Shown in pieces: positions 43,401-53,500 of a stretch of 64,000 bases of DNA. The position numbers and the translations under genes are program-made. The notes under the pieces are model-generated. The model did not search any database, was not told the DNA's origin, and saw only the letters and a program-made list of their open reading frames with translations. How positions within the stretch are numbered: the stretch's first letter is position 1; each line of letters begins with the position of its first letter. Location: NCBI GenBank assembly GCA_016946835.1, contig JACVTC010000065.1, positions 707,501-771,500 of the forward strand, given 5' to 3'. The DNA comes from Neocallimastix lanati (nom. inval.) (Eukaryota > Neocallimastigomycota > Neocallimastigomycetes > Neocallimastigales > Neocallimastigaceae).

Positions 43401-46400
43401 ATTCCTCCACCATCAGATTGAACTTCGTCTCTTGAAGTTGTAATATTTTCTTCTCTTATTGTATATGGATAAACATTTTTAATATGTACGTTTCTTGCAA
43501 GTAATTTTCCAGTTTGTGGGTCTTCTAATACTACTGTGTTGAATTTTGGTTCTTTTACAACCCTAAATGGTCCGTAGAAGTAAGGGTCTAACTTTGTCCT
43601 GTTAATTAATCTTATCATCACATAGTCTCCAATTTTGTATTGTTTCTTTAAGGCTTTATTGAAACCTATTCTGTGTTCCCAATATTTATTAGCATATTCT
43701 GAATATCCTATTGCTTCTTTTACCCATTTGTAATGTCTTAAAAATCTTCGAAAATTAAATTCTTCTTCTGTTTCTCCTTCTTCTTGGTGAATATCCGGAA
43801 ACATGATTTCCATTGGCCAAGTATCCCTTCTTCCATATAATAGTTCAAAACTGCTGAATTTAGTTTTTGAACTTTTTGTTGTTCTAAGTGCCCATAAGAC
43901 TGATGGAAGACATTCGTCCCATTCCTGTTCTTCCGTTATTAATAATCGTAATATTTTTCCAATCTCTCTATTTCTGTTTTCTATCATTCCATTTGATTGT
44001 GGATGGTGTGGTGCAGTAAAATGTACCCATGATCCATATAAATCGATCATCATTTTTGTAATATTCGAAATGAATGAGGATCCATTATCTGTTATGATTA
44101 TTTCTGGTGGTCCATGTCTTGCTATTACTTCTGTTAAAAATTTAATTACCTGTTCTGATTTAATATCTGGTATAGCTTTGGCTTCTGGCCATTTAGTAAA
44201 GTAATCAACTAAAGTAATTATATATTTATTACCTTGTTTTGTGGCTGGTAACGGTCCGATAATATCTAGTCCTACTCTGGTAAAAGGTTTTTCAATTGGT
44301 GTAATATGATCTTCTGTATTTTGTGGTAGTGATTTGGGTCTAAATAGTTGACACTTGTGGCATGATCGAACCCACATTCTAACATCATTCCATATTCCAG
44401 GCCAGTAGTATGATTCTAAAATTCTTAAAGTAGTCTTTTCAGCACCTTCATGGCCGACGTTATGAGCTCTATCAATAATATCTTTCTTATCTTCATCTCT
44501 ATAAATGACTTTTAAATATAAATCGTTTTTTTTATAATATAAAGTGTTATCTATTATTTGATAATTTTTGCTAAAATATTTTCTTATACCTTCTGGTAAG
44601 TCTAAATCTCTTGGGTTGATATCACTTAAAATAGCTTTAATACAATTTGTAACACTTTCATTTTGTTTTGATGGTAATCTAGATAAAGCATCTGCGAATA
44701 TGTTAGACTTTCCTTTTTCGTATATTAATTTTATTTTATATTTATTAAATTCTTCTATCCATCTAAAATGTCTATTTTTGGTTGGTATGCTATTTTCAAA
44801 AAAACCTAAAAGTGGTTTATGGTCAGTAATTACTGTTGTTATTTGTTTATTACTTACAATATATTCGCGGAATTTCTTTAAACTATAAATAACTGCTAAG
44901 CCTTCCAGATCGGTTATAGAGTAATTTTCTTCTGCAGGCTTTAAGGATCTGCTAACACAATAAATTGGATGTTCCAATTTATCTTCCTCCCGTTGCAAGA
45001 GTACACCCCCGATTCCTTTGATAGAAGCATCTGTTCTAATAATGAATGGCCTATTGAAATCAGGAAAGGCAAGTATTGGATCTTTCAAGAGACAATTTCT
45101 TAAGTCTTCAAATGCTAAGGTACAATCATTATTCCAATTGTAATTATTATTTTTCTTTAAAAGTTTGAATAGTGGACTAGCTCTAATAGAAAAGTTTTTT
45201 ATAAATTTTCTGTAATAACTTACCAAACCAAGAAATGATCTTAATTGAGAAATATTCTTTGGGTTTTCCCATAAGGCAATACTTTGGACTTTTGATGGTG
45301 CAGTTTTTAATCCATCAGCTGTTAGTACATGTCCTAAAACTTCGACTTTTTCTTTAAAAAATTGACACTTTTGTAAATTTATTGATAAATTATATTTTGA
45401 GAATATATCGAATACTAATTTTAAGTGTTTTATGTGCTCTTTTAAATTCTTAGAATAAACCACGATATCGTCAATATAGACAAATAAGCATTCACCTATT
45501 AATGGTAGCAATATCCGATTCATTTCTCGTTGGAATGTCGCTGGCGCATTTGTGAGTCCAAAAGGCATTACTAAAAAATTGTAATTTCCAAATTTTGTGG
45601 TGAATGATGTTTTCTCGATATCTTTCTTATTCATTGGTATTTGGTGGTAACCAGAAAATAAATCCAATGCGGAAAATATTTTTGCACCCTTTACTGATGT
45701 TACTAATTCGTCAATGAGAGGCAAGGCATAAGAATCTTTTATTGTAATATTATTCAGTTTTCTATAATCAATACACATTCTCCATTTTCCATTTTTCTTT
45801 TGAACAAGTAATACTGGGAATGCCCATGGTGAATGGGAAGGTTCTATTAGTCCTTTGTTTAATAATGATATTATTTCCTCCTTAAGAATATTTGAATGTT
45901 CCTTTGATAATTTGTACGGTTTTAATTTTATTGGTACATTGGTAGTTGTTATTATATTATGAGGATGCAAATTTGCAGTTGTTAATTGAGAAAGAGAAGT
46001 TGCCATACACTTTTGATTATTTAATATTAAAATTTTAAATTCTTCCTTTATTTCAAATGGTACTTCGTTAATTATTTCGTTAAGAGTATTCATAAATTCA
46101 TTTTCTTCTTCGTTTGAAATAATAATTGAATTAATTAAAGGTATGTCCTGTTTACTATTAATAATTTCGCTAACTTTAATTAAACCTTTATCAGTCTTCT
46201 TGTAAATAAAATCATCATCTGGGTCAATTAATAATCTATATTTCTTTTGTATACTTCTTCCTATAATTAAATCATAATAATTATTTGTATAGTCTATAAT
46301 ATAAAATTTTTCATTAATAGTTAAATTTTCACTTATTTTTAATTTTATAGTTGTATAATATTGAGTTGGTATTAATGTTCCATCAGCTAGAGCAATGGTA

Positions 46401-47404
46401 ATTGTTTCGTCAGTTTTTACTATGTTATTTAATTCAGTTTTATTAAAACTTTCTAAGGTAATTATATTAATATTTGCACCAGTATCAAATAATACTTTAA
46501 AAGGTTGGTTATTTATTTCCCCAATGATAATCGGTATATTAAAATTCGCTATTGAACATAAAATTCTTTCTACTCTTGGCTTTAGACCCTGTTCCAATTC
46601 TTTTCTTATTGCTGGACTTGCTGCTAATAGCTGTGCTAAATTAATTTTTGGATAGATTGATTTGATTTCTTCAATAATATTAAACTTTTGTTCTTTATCT
46701 AATAATTTTATTTCAGTCATATTCCTTTTAGTAATAAATTTTGTTGGCTTATTTTCATTATAATTATCTTTATCTAAATCAATTACATTATTTGTTTTTA
46801 TTTCATTTTTATTTTTATAATTTTCATTATTTTTATTACTATTATTATTTTTATTATCATCATTATTCTTATTATCATAATTATTTTTATTATTTTTATT
46901 ATTTTTATTATTTTTATTATTTGTATTATTTGTATTATTTGTATTATTTGTATTATTGGTATTATTTGTATTATTATCATTATTATTACTAATTCCATTA
47001 CTGCCATTATTATTAATAATACCATCATTACTATGATTATTATTAAGATTTATACTTTCCTCAAGATTATTTTTATTTTCTATTTCTTGATTATTATTAG
47101 TTTCGTTATTTTCATTCTGGTTGGAGTATTCTTCTTCATTATCATCTATATCCATGGCTCTTCTTCTTTTGTCTCTAATTTCTCTTTTTTGTTGTTTTAC
47201 TATTTTAATTTTGGGTTGGTTTAATATTGAAGGTTTAATAATTGATTTATTTGATAATTTTATTTTGGTTTTATTCAATTGATTTGAAGTTGTAGTCTTT
47301 TTTTTTTGTGCGGCATTAATTGTGTATATGTTATTGTTATTATTGGAATTTATTGTATTTGCAATTTTATTTATATTGGGAGATTGCGTACTCCCATTAT
47401 TTAT
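43391..47404 (-). CDS. pol: Element B Pol (PR-RT-RNase H-INT)
   Basis: Open in the -1 frame of gag from the frameshift site; the 1295-residue numbering used here starts at an in-frame TTG (47278). It has the N-terminal motif LNQPKI, an Asn-rich segment (about 70-160) and AQLLAASPAIRKELEQGLK. The retropepsin is FDTGANIN (about 264), RT has [11 protein letters not shown] and YIDD (about 600), and RNase H has RTDASIKGIGG (about 748). The integrase zinc finger is at about 942-978, and the core has GLDIIGP (about 1000), TDNGSSF (about 1062) and NGMIENRNRE (about 1096). The C-terminus has PYFYGPFRVVKE and ends TSRDEVQSDGGGIDK, where the last codons are the purine tract and the start of the LTR. Apparently intact. 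Confidence 0.93.
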   Translation of the reverse strand: MNNGSTQSPNINKIANTINSNNNNNIYTINAAQKKKTTTSNQLNKTKIKLSNKSIIKPSILNQPKIKIVKQQKREIRDKRRRAMDIDDNEEEYSNQNENNETNNNQEIENKNNLEESINLNNNHSNDGIINNNGSNGISNNNDNNTNNTNNTNNTNNTNNTNNKNNKNNKNNKNNYDNKNNDDNKNNNSNKNNENYKNKNEIKTNNVIDLDKDNYNENKPTKFITKRNMTEIKLLDKEQKFNIIEEIKSIYPKINLAQLLAASPAIRKELEQGLKPRVERILCSIANFNIPIIIGEINNQPFKVLFDTGANINIITLESFNKTELNNIVKTDETITIALADGTLIPTQYYTTIKLKISENLTINEKFYIIDYTNNYYDLIIGRSIQKKYRLLIDPDDDFIYKKTDKGLIKVSEIINSKQDIPLINSIIISNEEENEFMNTLNEIINEVPFEIKEEFKILILNNQKCMATSLSQLTTANLHPHNIITTTNVPIKLKPYKLSKEHSNILKEEIISLLNKGLIEPSHSPWAFPVLLVQKKNGKWRMCIDYRKLNNITIKDSYALPLIDELVTSVKGAKIFSALDLFSGYHQIPMNKKDIEKTSFTTKFGNYNFLVMPFGLTNAPATFQREMNRILLPLIGECLFVYIDDIVVYSKNLKEHIKHLKLVFDIFSKYNLSINLQKCQFFKEKVEVLGHVLTADGLKTAPSKVQSIALWENPKNISQLRSFLGLVSYYRKFIKNFSIRASPLFKLLKKNNNYNWNNDCTLAFEDLRNCLLKDPILAFPDFNRPFIIRTDASIKGIGGVLLQREEDKLEHPIYCVSRSLKPAEENYSITDLEGLAVIYSLKKFREYIVSNKQITTVITDHKPLLGFFENSIPTKNRHFRWIEEFNKYKIKLIYEKGKSNIFADALSRLPSKQNESVTNCIKAILSDINPRDLDLPEGIRKYFSKNYQIIDNTLYYKKNDLYLKVIYRDEDKKDIIDRAHNVGHEGAEKTTLRILESYYWPGIWNDVRMWVRSCHKCQLFRPKSLPQNTEDHITPIEKPFTRVGLDIIGPLPATKQGNKYIITLVDYFTKWPEAKAIPDIKSEQVIKFLTEVIARHGPPEIIITDNGSSFISNITKMMIDLYGSWVHFTAPHHPQSNGMIENRNREIGKILRLLITEEQEWDECLPSVLWALRTTKSSKTKFSSFELLYGRRDTWPMEIMFPDIHQEEGETEEEFNFRRFLRHYKWVKEAIGYSEYANKYWEHRIGFNKALKKQYKIGDYVMIRLINRTKLDPYFYGPFRVVKEPKFNTVVLEDPQTGKLLARNVHIKNVYPYTIREENITTSRDEVQSDGGGIDK
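43401..43439 (-). promoter_or_regulatory. Element B PPT and adjacent hairpin
   Basis: On the minus strand AACTTC-AAGAGAC-GAAGTT (43439-43421) forms a 6-bp stem with a 7-nt loop, then the purine tract GATGGTGGAGGAAT runs to the LTR. Elements C and E have the same hairpin with G-C instead of A-T at the stem base. Confidence 0.7.
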
Positions 47405-47410
47405 TTTAAA
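47361..47410 (-). promoter_or_regulatory. -1 frameshift site with hairpin/pseudoknot (B)
   Basis: Heptamer T TTA AAA (47410-47404) immediately before the gag TAA; 7-nt spacer; stem TGGGAG/CTCCCA (47396-47391 with 47382-47377); 8-nt loop TACGCAAT. GCAAT of the loop can pair with ATTGC (47365-47361) across an 11-nt A/T strand, giving a pseudoknot equivalent to that in A but with different bases. Confidence 0.85.
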
Positions 47411-48346
47411 CGTTCATCATTTTGTTCAGATTCTGGGCAGTCAACTTCATTATGTCCGATCCTCATACAATTTACGCAAAAATTAATTTTTAAGTCGGAG
47501 AGCTTTTGTGTTATTTCTTTTATTTCTTCATCATTTATGCTTTGTTTTGCATTATTTCTATTATTATTAGTATTTTTATTTAATTGTTCTTTATATTGAT
47601 AATAATTATTGTACTTATTATTGTAGTTACTATTATAGGATTTATTATTATAAAAATTTTTATTTTGATATCCATACGTTGAACTATTAGCGTTATTATT
47701 ATTTCCTTCCTTATTTTTATTATTTGGAGAATAAAAATTAATATAAGAACTTTCGGATTGCCTTTTTGTAGAATTATGGCTAGTAGTTTTCTCTTTTGAA
47801 GGATTTTTATTTTTATTTTCTTTAATAAGGTTCATAATCTTTTCTTTCTTCGAAGTGATTTTCTGAGCTTCTTCTAAGGTTGTTGGTTCTTCCTCCATTA
47901 AGCTTTCGTATATTTTATTCCAATTACGAAAAGCATTTATATAATAAGATGTTACGATAACATCTGAGATTACCACAGTTTTACTTATTTGGTTTAGCAA
48001 TTCAGAGAATCGTATGTCAAAGTCTGTAATTGTTTCATCTTTACGTATAGTAATAGATGAAAGTTCCAGAAGTCTGGAATTCTTTGACGCAGTTTTCTTA
48101 TAATACTTTGCTAAATTTGTTAATATAGTATCATATTCATCTGGTATTTTTTTATTTAGAGAATTATAAACTATTGTCCTTGCAACACCATCTGTTATTG
48201 CAATTAAATAATCTATTTTCTCTCTTTCTTCGCTTTAAAAGTAAGACACCAATGTTCGAATGCAAACTTCCATTCATCGAATGCAACTTTTGTTTTTCCG
48301 AGAATGGGAAGTCTGTTGAACGTTATTAATTTTATTTGATTTTCCA
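47401..48346 (-). pseudogene. gag: Element B gag, one frameshift
   Basis: ATG at 48346 follows an A-rich leader (MENQIKLITFNRLPILGK). Near 48236 the frame shifts after CLTFK, then continues open as EREKIDYLIAITDGVARTIVY to the end. The C-terminus has an Asn-rich stretch and the CCHC knuckle CVNCMRIGHNEVDC, and stops right at the slippery heptamer. Only one lesion is visible, so it is either a very recent mutation or an assembly error. Its capsid part differs from those of A and C. Confidence 0.8.
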
Positions 48347-48665
48347 TTTTTTTTTTTTTTTTTTTTTATATATTTTTATTTTATTTTATTTTACTTATAT
48401 ATGCTACTTTATTGTATCACTATATATGTATTTTTTTTTTTTTTTAATTTTTTTTTTTTTTTTTTTTTTTTTATATATATATTATTTACTTATATTATTT
48501 GTATTATTTTACTTATTTATATTTATATTATTTAACTTATTTATATTATTTAACTTATTTTATTATTTTCTTCATTTAATATATTATCTTTTCTTTGTTT
48601 TATATATAAACTAAGATTAATTTTTAATATCTAAAAATTATATATTATTACTAGTTCTATAATGG

Positions 48666-48715
<50 letters not shown>

Positions 48716-49010
48716 TAATAATAATTAATTATAATTTAATTTACTATATTTTTATTAATTGTGTAACTTATAATTTTTTTTTTAAAATAATTATATCAAT
48801 AATTTTTAAATTTATTATTACATTAATCTATTTAAATTAATTTCTGCTAAATATTTTATAACTATGATTTAATGGTTTTCTTTTATTTATTATTAATTTT
48901 CACTTAAGTATTTTACCTCATTGGGTTTTACATAAGAATAACTTTAATTACCTCATTGGGTTTTAATTTTTTTTTTTATAGAATAAAGAATTCTACTTAC
49001 CTCACCGGGC
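48347..49010 (-). other. Element B leader
   Basis: A leader of about 0.66 kb with several T runs on the plus strand (48348-48367, 48430-48472, 48680-48713) and a thrice-repeated ACCTC(A)-(T/C)(T/C)GGG motif near 48915-49010 (CCTCATTGGGTTTTA twice, then CCTCACCGGGC). No gene. Confidence 0.7.
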
Positions 49011-49028
49011 TTAGTTAGGATTCTCCAC
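49011..49028 (-). promoter_or_regulatory. Element B primer-binding site
   Basis: Six nucleotides after the 5' LTR the minus strand reads TGGAGAATCCTAACTAAG, starting with TGG. It differs from the primer sites of A/D and C, implying another tRNA primer. The tRNA is not identified. Confidence 0.55.
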
Positions 49029-49034
49029 TAGTTT

Positions 49035-49712
49035 GACAAATGTTGGTTATTATCTTAATTTAGAATTTACTTCTAAAAGTGATAATAATGTGCCAATTAA
49101 AAAGGTAGTTATTAACACAAAAATATTAATTAAAACACTAAAGTTTAAACTAAGAAAAGAATATTTGTTTTTTTTTTTTTTTATAATAAAACTTTATTTA
49201 TCAATATAAAATTGTACTTTTTATTATTTTGAATATTTATATTCTTAATAAAAAGTATTTAAAATAAATGAGAATAAAAGAAAATAATTTATTAAAACTT
49301 AAATTTTAAATTTTTAATTCTTGAATTCTGATTTTTTTATTTTTAAAGAAATATTTACATGGTTTATATTTTTCTTTTAAGTTTAAATTATTTAAAATAA
49401 AACTATATAATTATTTTAAGTAAACACTTTTAAGATAAAATAAACAATTTTGTTATTATTAATAAGTTTCTTTTTAATTAATATTAATATCAATTTAAAC
49501 TGAGATTTAATTTAAAATCGTTAAAGTAAAATAAAAGAATAATTTAATATAAAATACATTGTTCTTTAAATTAAAATAATATTTATTTAATAATTTTAAA
49601 TCTTTTAATTTATTTTTATTAAAATATTATTTTATAATTATCAATAACTAATGAAGAGGGTTATTATTCCATTTTATTGATTTTTCTTAATTTATAATTT
49701 GGTTATTTATCA
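49035..49712 (-). repeat. Element B 5' LTR
   Basis: 678 bp, partner of 42721-43400; differences are mainly a T-run length change and a few substitutions. AAAA separates it from the LTR of C. Confidence 0.93.
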
Positions 49713-49716
49713 AAAA

Positions 49717-50548
49717 TGGTACAGAATTGAAGATTATAAAAAAAAAATAATATATTCTAATAATTAAAAATTTAATTTTTCACTAACAAAATAAATATTA
49801 TTTTAACTATTCTAATATAAATAACTTAAATAAATATTTTAATAAAATTTATCTCTAAATTAAAACTAAATTACCAAAACAAACCAAATATTTAAACTAA
49901 CCAAAATTAATTTTATCTTTAACTATAATAAAACACAAAAACAAAACTAATCAATTTAACTAGAGAACAATTTAATTTTATATAATTATTTATTTAATTA
50001 TTTATTAATACTAATACTAAATATTTACTATTTCATTCTCGAAAAATTAAAAGAAAAATATAAAAATAAAGTTGAAAGAAGAGGAAGAACTAAAGTATTG
50101 TTTTACTTTGTTCTTTTTATATCATTAAAACATTTATTTGATTGGAGTAAAAAAAAAATAAAAATATAAAATATAATAAAAATATAATAACAAAAATATA
50201 ATAATTTTATAATAATAAAATATAATAAAATATAATTTTAATATAATATTTAATATAAGATAATAATAAAAATATAATAAAGTATAATAAAAATTTTATA
50301 ATAAAAATATAAAATAATAATAAATATAATTTTAATTATTTATAATAAAATATCTAATTGTTTACTATTACAATATTAAATAAATACAATTAATACATTA
50401 TTTTAAATAATTTAATTATTTATGCATTATTTAATTTCCTTATTATATATTTTAATACTTTAGTATTTATTCTTATTTATTTATTAATTAATCTTAATAG
50501 TTTATTTAATTTTTTATTTAATTTTTATTTATTATTTGTATCGTAACA
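49717..50548 (-). repeat. Element C 3' LTR
   Basis: 832 bp, plus strand TGGTACAG ... CGTAACA; differs from 56805-57637 at only a few positions, mostly in homopolymers. Confidence 0.94.
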
Positions 50549-50587
50549 TGATGCCACCCCTAAGATCAGACTTCGTCCCTTGAAGTC
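50549..50587 (-). promoter_or_regulatory. Element C PPT and adjacent hairpin
   Basis: On the minus strand GACTTC-AAGGGAC-GAAGTC (50587-50569) forms a 6-bp stem that also encodes the last Pol residues (TSRDEV). It is followed by the stop and the purine tract AGGGGTGGCATCA up to the LTR. Confidence 0.7.
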
Positions 50588-53500
50588 TCAATTTCACATA
50601 ATCTATACGGAACAATATTCTTTAAATGCACATTTCTTTCGGCTATTTCATTAGTAACTGGATCACAAAGCGTTACTGTGTTAAATTGTTTTTTAACTAT
50701 TTTCATTGGTCCTAAGAAATAAGGATCAAGTTTTCTTCTGTTTATATATTTAACTAATACTAAGTCACCAGGTTTATATTCTGCTTTAAGTCTTTTAACT
50801 TGTTTTCTTCTATCTTCCCATATTTTATTGGCAGTTTGAATATTGTTTATGGCTTCTTTTATCCATTTATAATGAGTAGTAAACCTTCTAATTAAAAATT
50901 CATCTTCACTTTCATAATTTTCCTTCTTGTCTAAGTTCAACATTAATTCAAATGGCTGAAGATCACGACGACCATACAACAATTCAAAACTTGAGAATTT
51001 TGTTGTTTCATTTTTACAAGTACGTAAAGCCCATAACGCACTTGGTAATATTTCATCCCATATAGAAGTGTTTTTGTTGCATAATAATCTTAAGTATTTT
51101 CCAATTTCTTTATTGCGGTTTTCAACTTCACCATTTGACTCAGGATGATAAGTAGCAACAAATTGAACGAAAACGCCATATAAATCAAGAAATGCTTTTG
51201 TTTTATCGGAGCAGAATTGTGGACCATTATCAGTTACGATTACTCCAAGTATTCCAAATCGAGCAAAAATATCAGATAAAAATTCAATTACATCATCGGA
51301 TTCAATATTTTGTTTTGGTTTTGCTTCAACCCATTTTGTTAGATAATCAACTAAGACTAATATATATTTATTTCCTTTCTTGGTTGTTGGGAGTGGGCCT
51401 ATAATATCTAAACCAACTCTTGAAAACGGTAATCCTGGTTTAGTAGCAATGTCTTCTGTTTGATAGTTAAATGACTGGGGTCTAAATAATTGGCATCTTT
51501 CACAGGTTTTTACAATATACTTAACATCAAGAATCATATTAGTCCAATAATAGTCACGTTTAAGTCTATTATAGGTTTTAAATACACCTTCGTGACCAAT
51601 TTTATGCGCTTTTAATATTAAATCAACTTTTTCGTCTTGATTCTTAGTAACTTTTCTCAGTTTACCATTATCCTTAAAATATTCTTCATTATTAATTACT
51701 ATGAATTTGTCTTTATAACAAGAAAGTAAATTATTTGAATTATTTTCACCTATTTCACTTGTTATGGTACTTATAATTTTATTATGCTCAGTATGTAGTC
51801 TGGATAAAGCATCTGCTATAACATTCTTTTTTCCTGGTTCATATAATACTTTAACTTTTAACATCGAAAGAAGTAAAACCCAACGTGTTTGCCTAGAATT
51901 ATTGGTTTCTTTGTTTTTGAATAATCCTACTAATGGCTTGTGGTCTGTGTAAAGAAGTGTTTCATACTTATTTCCAGCAATATAAGACTTAAATTTTGTA
52001 ACACAGTAAGTCGCGGCTGTACCCTCAAGATCTGTTATTGCATAATTCTTCTCCGCCGGCTTTAAAGAGCGACTTACAAAATGAATAGGTTTTTCAATGT
52101 TGTTTTCATCTTTTTGAAGGAGAACTCCTCCAATACCATCATAAGAAGCGTCAGTACGGATAATAAATTGTTTATCAAAATTAGGCATAGTTAAAATAGG
52201 AGCAGAAGCTAACTTAATTTTTAATTCATTGAAACTATCATCTTGTTCTTTATCCCATATAAATTTAACACCTTTCTTACATAATTTGAACAATGGTTTA
52301 GCAATATTAGCAAAGTTGAATATAAACTTTCGATAATAGCCGACTGCACCAAGAAAGGACTGTAATTGAGTGATATTTCTTGGTGGAATCCATTCTAAAA
52401 TAACTTGAATTTTTTCTTGTATAGGGGAAATTCCATTAATTGATAAAGTATGACCTAATAAATTGACTTTTTCTTTGAAGAAGTTGCATTTTTCTAAATT
52501 AATTTTTAAGTTATTTTCTTTAATGATGTTGAATACTTTATTGAGATCCTCTATATGTTGTTCAATAGAAGGAGAGAATACAACTAAATCATCAACGTAG
52601 ACAAACATACAAATTCCAATAAGTGGTAGAAATATCCTATTCATTTCCCTTTGGAAGGTTCCGGGAGCATTACATAATCCAAAAGGCATTACTCGAAACT
52701 GGTAATTGCCATACATAGTGGTGAAACTTGTTTTAGGTATATCGTCTTTATACATTGGAATCTGATGAAAACCAGAAAATAAATCGATTGTAGTGAACAC
52801 TTTAACCTCAGTTCCAATTGAAAATAATATTTCATCGATTAAAGGTAATGCATAGGCATCTTTTATTGTGACGGTGTTTAATTTCCTAAAGTCCACACAC
52901 AATCTCCATTTCTTATTCTTTTTTAGTACTAATATAACTGGAGAGGACCAGGGAGAATTGGAAGGTTCAATTAACTTGTTATTTATAAGTTTTTCTAATT
53001 CAACTTTAAGTGCTTTAGCTTGAACCCTAGAAAGCCTATAACATCGTTGTTTTATTGGTTTGGCATTATCTACTAAATGAATTCTGTGTGGTAATAATTT
53101 TGTCGGTTGAAGTTCTTCAATTTTTGTTGCAAAAATAGTGGAAAATTCTATTAATAATTTTCTAACCTTCTTTTTATTTTTATTGGGAATTTCAATTATA
53201 ATGTTTTGTAGTAAAGTCGCCTTTTTATTTTCATCTTCATCAATTTTATTATTAACTTTGCTATCATTATTATTACTTATAGTATTTAATTCTTCATTAT
53301 GGTTTTCCAACAATTTATTATTATTTTCATCTTTATTTTTATTAATAAAGCAGTATAAATAAGAATTGTTATTAATATCAGAATTAGATTTATCATCTGT
53401 ATTTATTGATTCATCTTCTTCATCATCGTTAATAACATCTTCATTATTTTCTTTTCCAAGTTTTGTTAAACATTTCCATGAATTATTTTCTTTCATAAGA

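Larger units (their letters stand above)
42721..49712 (-). mobile_element. Complete Ty3-type LTR retrotransposon B
   Basis: A 6992-bp element with LTRs of 680 and 678 bp that differ at only a few positions, flanked by AAAA (42717-42720 and 49713-49716). Order on the minus strand: 5' LTR, primer site, a 0.7-kb leader, gag, frameshift module, pol, hairpin, purine tract, 3' LTR. Pol is fully open, but gag carries one frameshift near 48236, so this copy is probably not autonomous unless that is a sequencing error. Confidence 0.94.

Noticed and set aside
43803-44204. 133-codon plus-strand frame inside B pol
   Set aside because: Antisense shadow of the integrase core, which is fully open and has all catalytic motifs.
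46741-47028. Poly-Tyr and poly-Ile frames inside pol of B
   Set aside because: Shadows of the Asn-rich N-terminal tract of Pol in other frames.
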